A stretch of DNA of 64,000 nt from Carallia brachiata (GCA_021464245.1 JADCRB010000064.1:3651455-3715454); one strand, 5' to 3'. Shown: positions 24,795-37,059, counted from the first letter of the stretch. Program-made: numbers and translations. Notes: a model not told the origin generated them from the sequence alone.

Positions 24795-27700
24795 TCAGGA
24801 TCTGGAGAAGAATTCACGAGCTTCGTGGTACTGCTGTAGGATGACATTGTACACAGAATGGATGGGTTTCCAAGAGATTGGAATAGGGACCCAAAACAGC
24901 CTTGGGCAGGGGTGGAGTATTCTCGTTCTTCAACCAGCTATACTGACAGACCGAGAGGCCGCTAAGACAATAGCATGTGTGATGATAATCTCTGGCCTTC
25001 CCAGGTTTGTCTCTGAATCCACCCTCCTGTTCCTGCAGTGACCATGTCCCAAAATCTAACAGATGTCCATTGGAGTAGAAACTAGAAACTTGATTCAAAG
25101 CAAGCTCCCCTAACACGAGTTCATACCTGTGAGCAAAGTAGTATGTACTGCTGCAATGCCATGCTTTGGAAAAGTGGTTCTGTTTCTGAACGCACAAGAT
25201 TTTGAGTATGACTACTGCTATGATCAACTGAACAAGGAGTATTTGACTGGGCTGTAGAAAAGATCAAGACAAATAAGAGAGAAGAAAATAATGAACAAGA
25301 ACATGATCCCTTTTTGCAAAATTACGGACAGATAAAGGGATATAAAGCTATTTTGTAGGTAGTCAGCCTACCTCCATGCTCAAAATGACAACTTTGTTCA
25401 TCTCGACACAAATTTCCATCAGGAACTTCTTCTCCTTCAGATGCGCTCTCTGTAGGTGAGTCTCCTTCACCATCAGAGAATGCTAGAGCTTCACCACTAA
25501 CAGCATGTAATCGTTGAAACAATAAAAACACACCGCCCTGGACCATTCCAAACTTTAAGCATACCATAAATTAAAAAGCATGCAAACAACTGACAAGGAT
25601 AACTTTGGAAGATCACCTGCCAGAAGGAGTAACAGCCGTCAACTAGCTTGTTTGTTCTCCCCTGAAATCCACACTCCACTCCTTGCCGAAACACCACCCA
25701 ATTCTAACATCCCATTAAATAAAAAAAGACCAGTGAAGATCCTCACAAAAAAATATTTAAATTATAGCTCGCAACCCACAAATCAAAGCCCAAGAAATCA
25801 TATACTTAGCTAAATAACTTGTATGAACAAATATAAAAGCTGAAATATTGTATTACAATTAAGCCAGCCAAGTCCAAACGGTTCACTTCATTGATCAGAA
25901 TCATATTAGCCAATCCACAAAATGTGTACCTGATTGGTCACATTTTCAAACTTGAGATACTTTCTTTAAGTTCTCAAAAACTTCGCAAGGTACGGAAGAC
26001 TGTGGAAGAGATAAATGAATATGGGCATTGACATACCCACCATGAGCTTCAGAACCAGGCTCCCCACCTATGCCACCTTCATAAGTCTGACAGCTGCAAC
26101 ACATGCAAGAGAGTATGACTTTTAATTGGTAATGGATCAGAAAAAATGTAATGACATTTCACTATCAATGATCAATGTATTCGCAAGAAAACAATGAATT
26201 TTGCTAAACCTTGTTATACTGTCCCAGTTATACGTGATAGTCACATTGTTTCAAGTCATGTATTTCTTTAAACAGTACATGAAAAAGAAAATAAAGTAGA
26301 CCAAAACCCATGTTGTGCAAATGCAAATTATACATCAAAGCTTGCTCCTCCTGCATGATAGCATCCTTAAAGAACAACAATAGTAATTTGAAAAAGATTA
26401 AAATATCTTAGGCAGCATCTACCACAAATTAAAACACATCATCTATCAAATGTTTCTCATGTCTGCTGTGTCATCAGAATTATACCGGACAAGAGGCTGT
26501 CAAAGGAAAACCCAGAGGCAACAGGGACTAGAAACAGGTACTGAACAATTGTGAATGCATGCATGTATAGATGCAGAAAGGCCACCTTTGAAGCAAAAGA
26601 CAAATCGATTAGATTGAACCTTTGCAAATCAATTTTTGGGACAGCTAAAAGTCCTAGAAGACATGGTCACTATCAAAATGATGCAAATATTTGTGTGTGG
26701 TAAGTACCAAATGCACACAGTGCTTCTGTCATTTGCAAGTATGGACCACCAAGAAAAAAGCAAAGATATTCTGAAAATGAAAACCAAATAATCCTAATGC
26801 AAGTAGGACATAAATTCAACAGAATGGATGGTGCAACAAACTGAATCCAAAATCATCTACAACGGCCACTCGGAACCAACCTCAGTATGTAATTTCCAAC
26901 GCCCATAACCATCTCATCATCCAAAATGTCGAGAACACTTGCAACCTGGGGAAAAATAAGAGAACGGACTCCAATAATTCATCACCACAAGAAACAAAAC
27001 CCATCCAAGATTAATTCCTGGTTGGATTATTGAGGTAAAAGTTCATTTTACTCAGGGCAGCACAAATGCAAGTGACAATGAAATTCAGGCTAAATCCCAT
27101 TAATGAAACTGAGCTGAGATTTCTTTCTTAAGCATATTTAATCAAATATAAGTCCGGATGAAAGAGAATTTGAGGCTGCAACAGACTCCGTTGTGGATGA
27201 AAAGTTACCAAGGCGAACCATACGCCATAATCAGATCTTGGAATCAGTATGTGCACAGAGAGAGAGAGAGAGTGAGAGAGAAAGAGAGATTACTGAAATG
27301 GCAGTGTAGCAAGCCCGCACATCAATTTCCCCAGCATCATGCATCCTAAGAGAAGAGATGCAAGAGATTCACAACTTATTACAAAAGGTACCATCGGTTT
27401 GTTCTACAAACATATTTAGGTGGAAAAGATAATTCCCAATAGGCACATGGTGCTAAGTATGGGGACAAAACCTGGGTGTAAGAAATATGCCGTGACACGG
27501 GGAAAATTGATCAAATAATTAACATGTTGAAGACAAAGTCACACCTGAAAGCTCCACTTGGTTGTTTCATTTGCCTCAAAAACGAGCGCAATTTACCTCT
27601 GCAACATACATTAAAATTTTTTTGTATCACTTAGAGAGGCTGCAATTGCTATTGTTGCAACAAACATTGAATACTTTAAAAGCAGCAAACACTGGTTGAC

Positions 27701-28847
27701 TGCAGAAAAATACCTATTAATTGAAGACAAGGCCTTCTCTCCACCCAAAGTAATAAGTGAATTGACTGCGGCATAAGTTGTTGCAAGATGAGGCAGCTGG
27801 AAAGAACTACGTATGAGTTAATATGGACAAAACGAAATGCAGCAATTGCAGACGAGAGACTAATTATAGTAACCTGGAAAAATATCAAGATATCCAAAAA
27901 TCACGTCAATATGCATTTAAAAATTCCAGCTCAAGGAGCCTGCTAAAAGAATATGATAGCAAATAAAAAAATCCAATGCAAGTGACTTCCTAAACATACA
28001 ACCTTTTTATATGCATTCCTTAAAGACAACAATCAAGTACTAATGACAAGCAAACAATTTGAGTCCATTTAGATTTACTTCAATAAGTCATCTTGCTAAG
28101 GAGTAAAACACTAGCCTGTCCAGGTCCTCCACCATATCCGCCATTCGGGTCCTGCCAATAAAAATAAAAGAAAGCCACAGAGTCGCCATAAATCAGTCTC
28201 CCAAGTTCAAAACAAAATTCGGGCGGCAACAATGGCTCAAATCTTCATCATCATACACACCTGACAGCGATCCAAAAAATCAACAGCATTGTCTTCTAGT
28301 TCATGATCAACAGACTCCCCAAGCAATGCAATTGAATGTAGGATCCAGTAGCAAAGCCAGGGCCGACTAAATTGTAATCCACATTAACCAATAGTAACCA
28401 AGTACTTACAAGAGTAAGTCAAAAAGAAGATCAAGATCATCAAGTAAAATCTTTTTTTCAAAAAAAAAATAAAACCGAAAAAATTAGAGAAAATTGGAAA
28501 GATAGACGCACTTAGCATCCAAAACGACGAAGGATGGACCGAGCTGCTGGAGACCCTTAGTTAGGTACTCAATGTGCTTGTCCCGTTGAAGCTCTAACCT
28601 GTAAATAGTAGCAAAAGAAAATTACCAAATCGTCGATTATGATAGAGCTGAGGCGGCGGCGGCGGCGGCGGCGGAGGAGGAGGAGGAAGGGTTGAGTGAA
28701 AAATTATTACATTAGGGTTTGGGCGTTGCGAGGAATATTGGCGAAGAGATCATAGATCCGGAACACCTGGTCCTGGACCGTCCACTGGTCAATCTGGGAC
28801 ACAGTCCCTCGACGTCCTGTCGCCGACGATTCCGATTCTGACTCCAT
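24795..28847 (-). CDS. ERA1: Protein farnesyltransferase subunit beta (ERA1 type), C-terminal frameshift
   Basis: The beta subunit pairs with the alpha subunit to attach farnesyl to CaaX proteins. Loss of ERA1 in Arabidopsis makes plants hypersensitive to abscisic acid. About 14 exons are visible. The first four are 28847-28711 (start MESESESSATGRRGTV), 28598-28512, 28366-28261 and 28151-28116. Later ones encode LPHLATTYAAVNSLITLGG, GKLRSFLRQMKQPSGAFR, MHDAGEIDVRACYTAIS, CQTYEGGIGGEPGSEAHGG, ECGFQGRTNKLVDGCYSFWQ and the last exon from 25032. The alpha-alpha barrel repeats and the zinc ligands are present: Asp and Cys in LVDGCYSFW, and His in HHTCYCLSGLS. The acidic insert ALAFSDGEGDSPTESASEGEE is usual for plants. 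The protein has about 450 residues. Exon 4 uses a GC donor (28115-28114). Near 24855-24872 one extra base shifts the frame after YSNLLE, giving a stop at 24814. The family-like ending HEAREFFSRS with TGA at 24795 is in the next frame. This is either a sequence error or a real variant; the gene otherwise looks intact. Confidence 0.9.
28652..28689. repeat. (GGC)n(GGA)n microsatellite
   Basis: A trinucleotide run in the first intron of the farnesyltransferase gene, close to the donor of exon 1. Confidence 0.95.
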
Positions 28848-28859
28848 TTGTTTGATCGT

Positions 28860-29900
28860 TGTCGGCGAAGCCTTGGTAGATTTTGTTTACACTATCTATA
28901 GTCACTTCGTTTGGTTCCTGTTTTATTTCTTTTGCGTTTTGTTGGACGGATTAATCTTTCTTTTTTTCACCGGACAAATCTTCACCCTACCACCATGTTA
29001 GATGCAACTATTTTTCTCCGGAGAACACTGGACAGACGAGAAAGCAATAGTGTCAGAATGTGCATATGGCCGGTCCATTGAAACTCTCCTTGGGTCGGTC
29101 CATTGAAGCACTCCTTGGGCTAATACCTTGTTTAATTTAAGCTTTTAAGAATGGGGCTAAAAACTTAACCCAACAAAGGAAATTGTTTATTTTGTTACAG
29201 TATAGGACACAGATTGACCCAACAATTATCTTAGCCAACCTTTTTCGGTGTTCGGGCCTGCCAAAGAGTTAATTAACAATTGGGTTTTTTTTTTTTAACC
29301 AAAAAAATCAACTGTGTTTTTTTTTTTTAATATTAAATTATGCCGTGAATACTCTGTAACTGTGCATGATTAAGCGACTATCATCGGTTGACAAGCTAAT
29401 TTGATTATAAACCAGTTATTTAAAACACGACACTAGAACATATATGCATTTCAATGTGAATAATGTTCTTATGAGAAAATTTTCTGTTCAGTCTTTTCCC
29501 ATCACAACAATGTTTTACAAAATTCCCAAATTTTATTATTTAATCAAGCCTTTTAGCCGCTTTAAACAATTTTCGAACCATAATAGATACTTTGGTGCTC
29601 TTATGCAGAAGAATAACCATTGTTTTAATTCCCTACAGTTGGGTAAATTCTTCTGATAGAATGTTGGAGAAGCACTCGAAAAACATTCATTCTATTTTAA
29701 TATGGAAATCCTAACTAGAGTAGGAAAATAAAAAAAATTGAAAAAAAAAAAGAAGAAATCCTGACAATGAAACTTCCTCCCAAGGATATCCACTTAATAG
29801 AAAATAGAAATTTTTTATATAACAGGATTTAAACTTAGCAAAATCAAAAAAGACCATTGGATCTGAATTCTAAACTGTTCGAGCAGAGCAGAGCTGTCAC
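28860..29900. other. Intergenic between farnesyltransferase and the unrecognised small gene
   Basis: No gene is seen. It contains the farnesyltransferase upstream region and T-rich tracts at 29284-29330. A near-duplicate of about 20 bp, beginning ggtccattga, occurs at 29072 and 29097. Confidence 0.5.
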
Positions 29901-29907
29901 CTTCCTC

Positions 29908-30577
29908 TCAATACCAGAGTTTCTCCCCGTTGTAGTATTTCAAGTCTCCTCCGGCCAGCGGACGGTACTCCCTCCCAACAGAATGCATATGGTAGCCATT
30001 CTGCAAATGAAATGATTTAAAAAATTAAAACAGAAAAAACAAAATTAAAAATTAAAAAAATAATGTCGAGCGCATTACCTGACACTTCTCGCCATGGATG
30101 TCCCTTGACTTCTCGTGGAAGAACATCCCACACTTTTCACACTGAACCTTCCTATGTGTTTCATCGACCCGACATCCGTGAACTTCAACCTTCTCCGTAA
30201 ACAACAATCTGCAATTTATGCAGATCGACGGCCCAGCCTTCCTTGCATTCTCTGCCTCCTTCTCTCTTTCTTTCTCCCTCTTCATTTGATTGATCTACCT
30301 CCTCAGTTTCCCTCAGTTCTTTTTGGAGGTTCGGTTGATGATTGTCGGTGGCGACAGAAGTGTCGGCGCCGTCGAGACGAAGTTCGCCTGAGAGAGTAAG
30401 ACAGCGCCAGTGGCCGGTGGAAAGAGGAAGGGCAGCAGCAGTGGCAGGAGCACCTGGAAGCAACGGCAGCGCGCGACAGAAGGCGGCATCAGAAGTGGTG
30501 TTGGTCGGAGCTAATCTGAAAGGAGCGCAGGCGCCAATGGCGGCAAGAGAACGGCTTGCCCGGAGAAGCCTATTCAT
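29908..30577 (-). CDS. Unrecognised small gene, presequence plus Cys-pair motif; frame slip in exon 1
   Basis: Two exons, 30577-30079 and 30000-29908, with clean GT-AG borders (CAG|GTAATG; tttgcag|AAT). The N-terminus MNRLLRASRSLAAIGACAPF is Arg-rich and acid-free, like a mitochondrial presequence. The middle is Ala/Leu-rich, then acidic (KELRETEEVDQSNEE). The C-terminal part has two Cys pairs, CINC and CEKC, 22 residues apart, followed by FFHEKSRDIHGEKCQ. The second exon ends GGDLKYYNGEKLWY. Exon 1 is 499 nt, one more than a multiple of three, so the presequence frame and the Cys-pair frame differ by one base within the Glu/Lys stretch at about 30270-30290. It is therefore either a pseudogene or a sequence error. 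I do not recognise the family; a small zinc-binding organellar protein is a guess. It is head to head with the DTL fragment. Confidence 0.5.
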
Positions 30578-31072
30578 GATTCGTTGCTGTGTTCTTCTTC
30601 TTGGAGAGTGAGACCTCGACTGTTGTTTTTGGTCTGTTCTTTTATAGAGTCTGGAGCGCGTGTGTGTGAGAGAGAGAGAGGAGCGCGTCTGTGTGAGAGA
30701 GAGGAGAGCGGTTATGACTCATGCGCATCACCACGCACGCATACTGGGTATTTACGATCCTGACCTTTGCGCACAGGACTTCTGGATCAGGTATGTTAGG
30801 CTAAAAATAATGAGTCCAGAAAGAATGTAATTAAAACTCTTCCCCTTTATAACCAAAAAAAAAAAAAACCTCTTCCCCTGTCTCGCAGAAAAAGAGATCA
30901 TTGCCGCCGCTGAGAAATTTTGAGTTTTCCCGCCTGGCCTAAAACGACAATCTTGCCCGTTACGCCAAACTGATTCCAACATAATAATAATAATTTCGAA
31001 CAGACAATGATACTGCCACAATGCTTTCACCGTCTCTCTCCTTGTGGCTCGCTCAGTGCCTCTCTCTATCTC
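30578..31072. promoter_or_regulatory. Shared upstream region of two divergent genes
   Basis: There are 495 bp between the start codons of the small gene (minus, 30577) and the DTL fragment (plus, 31073). This head-to-head spacer is kept in the left arm (23327-23773). Its small-gene half is recognisable again at 47025-47200, including the GA-rich tract and the segment around catgcgcatca. A bidirectional promoter is inferred from layout only. Confidence 0.45.
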
Positions 31073-32153
31073 ATGGAGGCCTGCAAATCGCGTTCCTTCT
31101 CTCAAGACATCCTGTCAGGTAGCTCAATGGATACAGAGGTCTCCGTCTTTCTCTCTGTCTCTCTCTGGATTTGTATATCTTTATGCATATGTTGTACAAG
31201 GCTATAAGGCTACACTTAATGTTACTTGCAGTTCGAAAACAGCCGTGTGTGGACGAAACAACGTCGGACATCACGGAAACCGGAGTGCTGGCAGTGGAGC
31301 ATGGCAGCAAGGAGACGCCGCCGCTGGCTATTTCTTTCTGTAAGGTGTGACTCGCGAGTAATTTCATATGATTTTGATGAAAATTTCATATACTTCTGAG
31401 TTTTTATTCTTAAAAATAAAAGGTCCATTTCGAGTTTTTAGTGCAGCACTTGCGAATTCTACGTGAATTTTGGTTTATTCTGAATGCGTTTAGACTAGCA
31501 AAAACTGCCATATTCTTGCCGTTTCCAATGAGGATGGGTACCTGAGCCTGTTCGATACTCGAAGGAAGTTCCATCTGTTCAATTCTCATCGAGAGAATGC
31601 ACATTTTTGTCTTTGGTTTTTATTTATTTATTTATTTTTGTTTTGGTTTCTTATCTAAATTGCTTTCTATGCTTGCTAATCAATTGACTTTAACAATTAT
31701 TTTTGGGTTGATAATTGGCAGAGAAAGCAAGAACAAGTGAATGGGTGGCTAATCAGAATTCTGTATTTGATTTATGCTGGATCAAGGTAGCTCACGCTTC
31801 TTAATTTTATGATTACTAGGGCAATTCTGATTGCGGATTTTTGGGAAGCAGTGCTGGTCTGGTCAATTTCTTGATTAAGAATTTAAGAGAATTGCGAGGC
31901 ACTAGCACAAGCTAGCAAGTAATGCACTATGAAAGTTAAACTAAATACTGTGGCCACGGGACAGTGACAAAGTGTACGCTGTGATTATATGTATTAAGTA
32001 GTATGAAGGGGGGGGGGGGGAAATTGTTGACGATTGACATTATAAAATCTGTTGCTGGGACTAATAATTTCGGTCTCGTGTAGGCTTATCTGACATGCAT
32101 TGCAATTTCTTCAAGAAGATACCAGCATCCTCACAGCTTCTGGTCATCAAACT
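31073..32153 (+). pseudogene. CDT2/DTL-like WD40 gene, 5' fragment (right arm)
   Basis: Exon 1 is 31073-31118 (MEACKSRSFSQDILS) and exon 2 is 31232-31344 (VRKQPCVDETTSDITETG, then EHGSKETPPLAISFCK). Exon 3 starts at 31494 (TSKNCHILAVSNEDGYLSLF), exon 4 at about 31714 (EKARTSEWVANQNSVFDLCW), and exon 5 ends at 32153 (EDTSILTASGHQT). This is the N-terminus and first WD40 blades of plant CDT2/denticleless homologs (Arabidopsis At3g27640 type). The donor after NSHRENA is destroyed, and the acceptor before EDTS reads AA instead of AG. Homology stops at about 32200, where an oppositely oriented RST1 fragment begins. It is a dead fragment. Confidence 0.8.
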
Positions 32154-32202
32154 GTAAGCAAACCTTTTATTTGATGTTTACACTAAAATCTATTGGTATG
32201 TT

Positions 32203-35200
32203 AGGTCCTGATTGCCACTGTCCCTTTCATGACATGAAGATATTAATCATGATATTCGATGTCGTCCAGATTGCAATGGAAGTGGATCGAAGTTCAAATG
32301 CACAAACTAGAAACAAGGAAAAAAGGAATGAAGCAATAAACAATTGGTTTAAGCGTACATACGGTTTTCCATCCTTTTGAATCATCGGCAGTATAGTCTG
32401 AATTATCAATGGAATCGTCGTGAAATGTGAAGCAAGTGACGGAAGCATTGCCAGAACTTTTGGCTGAGAGGACGAAACACAGAAAAAAAAAAGTTTAAAA
32501 ATTGGTGCCAGTAGCTTTACATACCCTTGCATCAATTGCATGGGATGAGAGACATGGGAACTCACCAACATATTATGGTAATTAATATCTTTTCTGGTGA
32601 AAATGCCACTGTAAAACAGGACAGATAGCAACAATGGAACTCCCTGTTTGGGATCCATAATGCCAAGAGCAGACAACAAATCTATTGCGGCATTTCCCAA
32701 CAATGGATGCATCAATAAAACACCAATGACTGCACTCAGAAATGGAAACATTTCCACAAGGCAAAATGGTCAGGTTGATGATACTATGTTATAAAGGAAT
32801 ATTTAAACAAAGGGCATACTTTGAAAAATTCTAAGAAGAAATAGAACAAAGATATGTCTCAGTACCAGTTAAAAAAGTTTCTTCAGAATGAGAAAGGGGT
32901 TGTGACTATTTCCCTCTCACAATGATCTGTAAAGAGTATTCTCTTAATTGAGCAGCCCAAGTTTCCTGCTCATTGTACATTCCTTTGACATCAGCTTTAC
33001 CCTGGAAGAAAAACTGATGAAGAAAGTGGACTGCTCCTGGAAAAAAAATGGGGAAAAAAGAAAGTCTTGTAAAAACACAGTCATCATATACAACAAAATT
33101 GCAGCTCAATGTATCACCTGAACTCAACTCATTCAAGAACCAGTCCAAAAGAGACGGTTTCCCAAATAGATGGTGTTATTGAATCACTAACATGAATTCC
33201 AATTAACATTCTTTCCATTCTATTTTAGCATCCCCAGATAATTTCCTAGTTCCTTTTCTTTTCAAAACACTATGGTTAAACCAATAATGAAACAAATTCA
33301 ATGTTAGAATCTCAAAATTCTGTTTTATTTTCCTTTTGTCCCTTTTGTCTGAGGCAAGAGTGATAAATACCAACCCAACGAATCCAGTAAAATTTAAAGA
33401 AAAAATATTTCAAATTTGGCATCGGAGGATAATTAAAATTGTAGACCTGAAACCACAAATTTTGTAAAAGCCTATAAACCAGGAACCCGGGCGAGCTTAT
33501 GTAAGGATTTCTCCATCCTGTTGCTAGTTTCAATTCTTGGAGCTGTTGACAATTGTACCAGGAGCTTTTCTAACATGAAAGCAAATCAGCTGCTGCCCTT
33601 TAACAGATCCAGAGGCAGAAGACATAAGGTTGATAATAGGAAATGTGAATAACAGCTCCTGATTCAACGCACAATTGGTTTCAGCAACCACATATTCTGC
33701 AAAATAAATAAACTAATTGTAACACTTAAAGAAAATCATGGACTACATAAATCAGAACAATTATTTCATCACTTTTTCCCACAATTAACTCACTAATCTA
33801 AATTTCAAGTACAAAAATGGTTCAAGCCTGCATGAACAAAATGCTGAAAGTACAGGCTCTGTACTGATGCTATTAATGGCTTCTAAAATGATCGAGAAAA
33901 AAAAAAAGTTAAGCAATAAATATACGTTTGCCAGATGCAATAAAGACTGCTAATGAGAATTAATTCATGAATGAATGTAAGAGGAGGTTACAGCTTATGT
34001 ATCAACTCTGGCATGAGAAATTAACATAAAAATATATGAGAGCTCACGATACGGTCTAGAGGAGATACCATCTTCACTTTTCCACTTCAAAAGAAATGTG
34101 AGGACCTTTACTAGGGAGAGCTGATCATGTTCAAGCTCTGATTCAACAAGGACAATAAAAAGGGATAGCACTACTGATGACAATTTAGGTATAAATTTTA
34201 AACCAAGAGATCTCTGCATAACAAGTAACCGCTTCACTAGTTCAACAATTGGCTCAACACCGACATTGCATCCATGAAAACATGTCACGAGTGAAAGAAT
34301 GTTTTCTGATAAGTCCACCCCAAGCAGTTGGGCCTCATCAACCAGCTTCTAACGCAAAGAGAAGACAAATATGAACATAAGTAGTAGAATTAAACAGTAA
34401 AACTCAAAAGTCTCTTAAAAAATAAAAAAGCCAAGATTCTAATACCAATGTTGTTCCGACCAATTGCTTCAAAACCACATTGTATCCGTCAACTATGCAT
34501 TCCAAGGAATAATAAGAGTTCCTAATTCCTGCATACAATTCAAATCAAATTAACGGCCAATAGGTATACGTGCATGCAAAATGAAGACAACACAACAATT
34601 AGACAATTGCCAAACAGGTATACGGACATCTGAGTTCGTGAGCGGCAGGTATTTAAGACTTCCTATCAAAAGCTTGAAAATGGGAATCGCCTCATTAGGA
34701 TATGAACAACAAAATGAAGCCAGAGATGATATGAACTGTCGTGCAAATAAAGCAGACGAGTATTCCGAAAAGGGAACTCTTAGAAGCGAAAAATTCAAAA
34801 AGGGTCTCAAGAATTCGCAAATTTCCACCATCCCCAATTGTCTGTTCTGTGCCATAAACAATAAGATTTGGTGTAACAATTCAGACTGAGCCTCGCTTCT
34901 GCTTGACAAAATCTGCAATATATACAATCCACATAAAAAAAATCAGCACTCGAATTCTTCATAGGACGCATTTTACTGCACTTCAAATGTTAATTTAACT
35001 AAAAATAAATCCTACAAATCGCAAAATTTTGAAATGTTAGTTTCAAACTCAAAGCTCAGTTCCAGTTTACTGACCCTAACAAACGGGTATTCTCGGTTCG
35101 ACTAAACCGCCACGATCCATGATTCTTCTGAACCCGACCCGAACTAGAAGTCCCAGTCCCTTGACGAATAATACAACAAACTTCGGGTCGGATCCCTCAA

Positions 35201-35465
35201 GCGCAGACTGAAGCTCCACCAAACCCCGGCATATGTCCAATTTGGTGTCCAAGAAGAGGCGGCAGAGCTCGCGAACAGATTGGTCGACGACTGCCGGATA
35301 AGAGGAGTGGAGGCACTGAGAAAGAGCTTCTCTACCAGGTTCGGAGTCCAGGTCAAGATAGCTCGGAGCAGACCGGAGCTTCGAGAAAATTGTAACTACG
35401 GCTAACTTTTGGAGCGAGGGTTGCGGGGCCCGAATTTTCTCCAGTAACGGAGCATAGGAGTCCAT
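32203..35465 (-). pseudogene. RST1: RST1 copy C, 5' portion
   Basis: It starts [20 protein letters not shown] at 35465, and its exons correspond to copy A exons 1 to 8. Lesions: one base lost at the start of exon 3 (GAATTAGG against GAAATTAGG, about 34527); two separate losses and one gain of bases at about 33525-33600; one base lost in SFSSRG at about 33000; a TAG after IIVRGK at 32906; and the exon 7 acceptor changed from AG to GG at about 32758. The last two are shared with copy B. The 3' half of the gene is absent, because the fragment is joined at 32203 to the DTL fragment in convergent orientation. Its upstream region (35640-38480) is a direct repeat of 8390-10430. Confidence 0.9.
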
Positions 35466-35639
35466 TTCTGCGATCAGCGTGAGCCACAGCCAGCGCAGAG
35501 CAGGCGCGGTCCGGGACAGAGGAGAGGATGTGAGCGAAACGGCGCGGAAATCTTGCGTGTCGTCGTTCGAAAACGGTGCGTTGTAGTACTCGTTTGGCTA
35601 AACGAGGCCGTTGCGTTTCTTTGAAAACACCCAATCCTG

Positions 35640-36062
35640 ATTCCGGGCTCGGCGCTCTTGGAATTGCAGTTTTAAAAAGAATAGGCGCAACTAAGCAAAT
35701 TAATTTATAATTAATATAACGTGCGTTGGCTTTATGAAATATGATAATATAGTATAAGTTAGAGGTTTATTATTTTATTTTATCTTATGTTTAGTTGTTT
35801 AATATGATAAGTATATAATAAATTAGTATAAATTTACTATCTTATAAATATGAGATATTATTATCTCTTTTATTTTTATAAACTAGTCTATCTCACTTAT
35901 TAGATTAGTATTGGTAAATTTTATATTTACTAAAATATTTTTTAATTAAAATAAATTTTAAATATTTTTAAAAAATTAATATAAAATTAAAAAAAAAATA
36001 ATTTCTCTCTCTCCTCCCTTCTCTCTCTCACTCCTCTTATCTCTCTTTCCTTTCTCTCTTGT

Positions 36063-36129
<67 letters not shown>

Positions 36130-37040
36130 GTTCCTTCAATTTCTTTAATATAAATTTGAAAATTCATATCTTATAATTTATTTAACTTTTTTCCTCAAAC
36201 AAATTTAAAAAAAATGTTTTTTTTAATATCTTGAAATTTATTTATACAAAAAAATTAATGCTTAATTTTTAAAAATCTTTTTATATAAAATTAAAAATTT
36301 ATAAACAGTATAATATGCAATAATATGTAAAATAAATATTAATTATATTATTTAATTTTTATTATTTTTAATAAAAATATTAAAATTAATAATAAATATA
36401 AGTCAATTATTTTTAAAGGTAAAAAAGTCATTTTAATTTATTATATTATTTTATTTAATATCATCTAAATATTAAATATGATAACTATTATGTACTATTT
36501 AATGACATTCAACAGTATAGATTATTAATCTAACTTATCCTATACAATATTAATATATATTATCATATATCATACTATTCAGTTTGCAAATTAATGCACT
36601 CATAGTAATAGATCTTAATTACTCAACTCTTCTTTTATTATTTTCTTCGTTAGGGAATCTTTGGAATTTGTTTATTATTTGACAAATTGTTAACAAAATT
36701 TCAACGGTTAGATTTTCAAATTGTGCTCGACTTTCATGAAAAATAAGCAATGATAATTAGATTTAGCCTCCGTTTGTTTGTTAAAAAATAATTTATTTTT
36801 GTAAAATATGTAGGAGACAATATTTTTAATAAAAATAATAATTTTTTTATCATTCATTTAAAAAATATTTTGTAGTTTTTTTGAAGAATAACTTATACTT
36901 AAAATGAGGAGAAGTTACTTTATCTAAAAATTTTAAAAAAATTTTAAAATTTTTTATTAATTACCCATTTTACGGAAAATAAATGTTGAAAGATAAGAAA
37001 ACTTTTTTTTATAAAATATTTCATAGGAAATAGACACGCC
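35640..37040. other. AT-rich upstream region of RST1 copy C
   Basis: No gene is seen. It is the counterpart of 8400-9660, diverged by substitutions and indels, and includes the expanded CT tract at 36069-36129. Confidence 0.6.
36069..36129. repeat. (CT)n microsatellite
   Basis: A nearly pure CT run of about 30 units; the matching tract in copy A (about 8757-8845) is shorter and interrupted. Confidence 0.95.
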
Positions 37041-37059
37041 ATAAAAGCAGATTAGATGC

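Larger units (their letters stand above)
30127..34425. repeat. Right arm of about 4 kb inverted repeat
   Basis: It is the reverse complement of 19963-23943. It is slightly longer because the left copy of the small gene lost about 300 bp. From 32203 onward it is also a direct repeat of 4956-10430, so this side preserves the source arrangement and the left arm looks like the derived copy. Confidence 0.9.
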
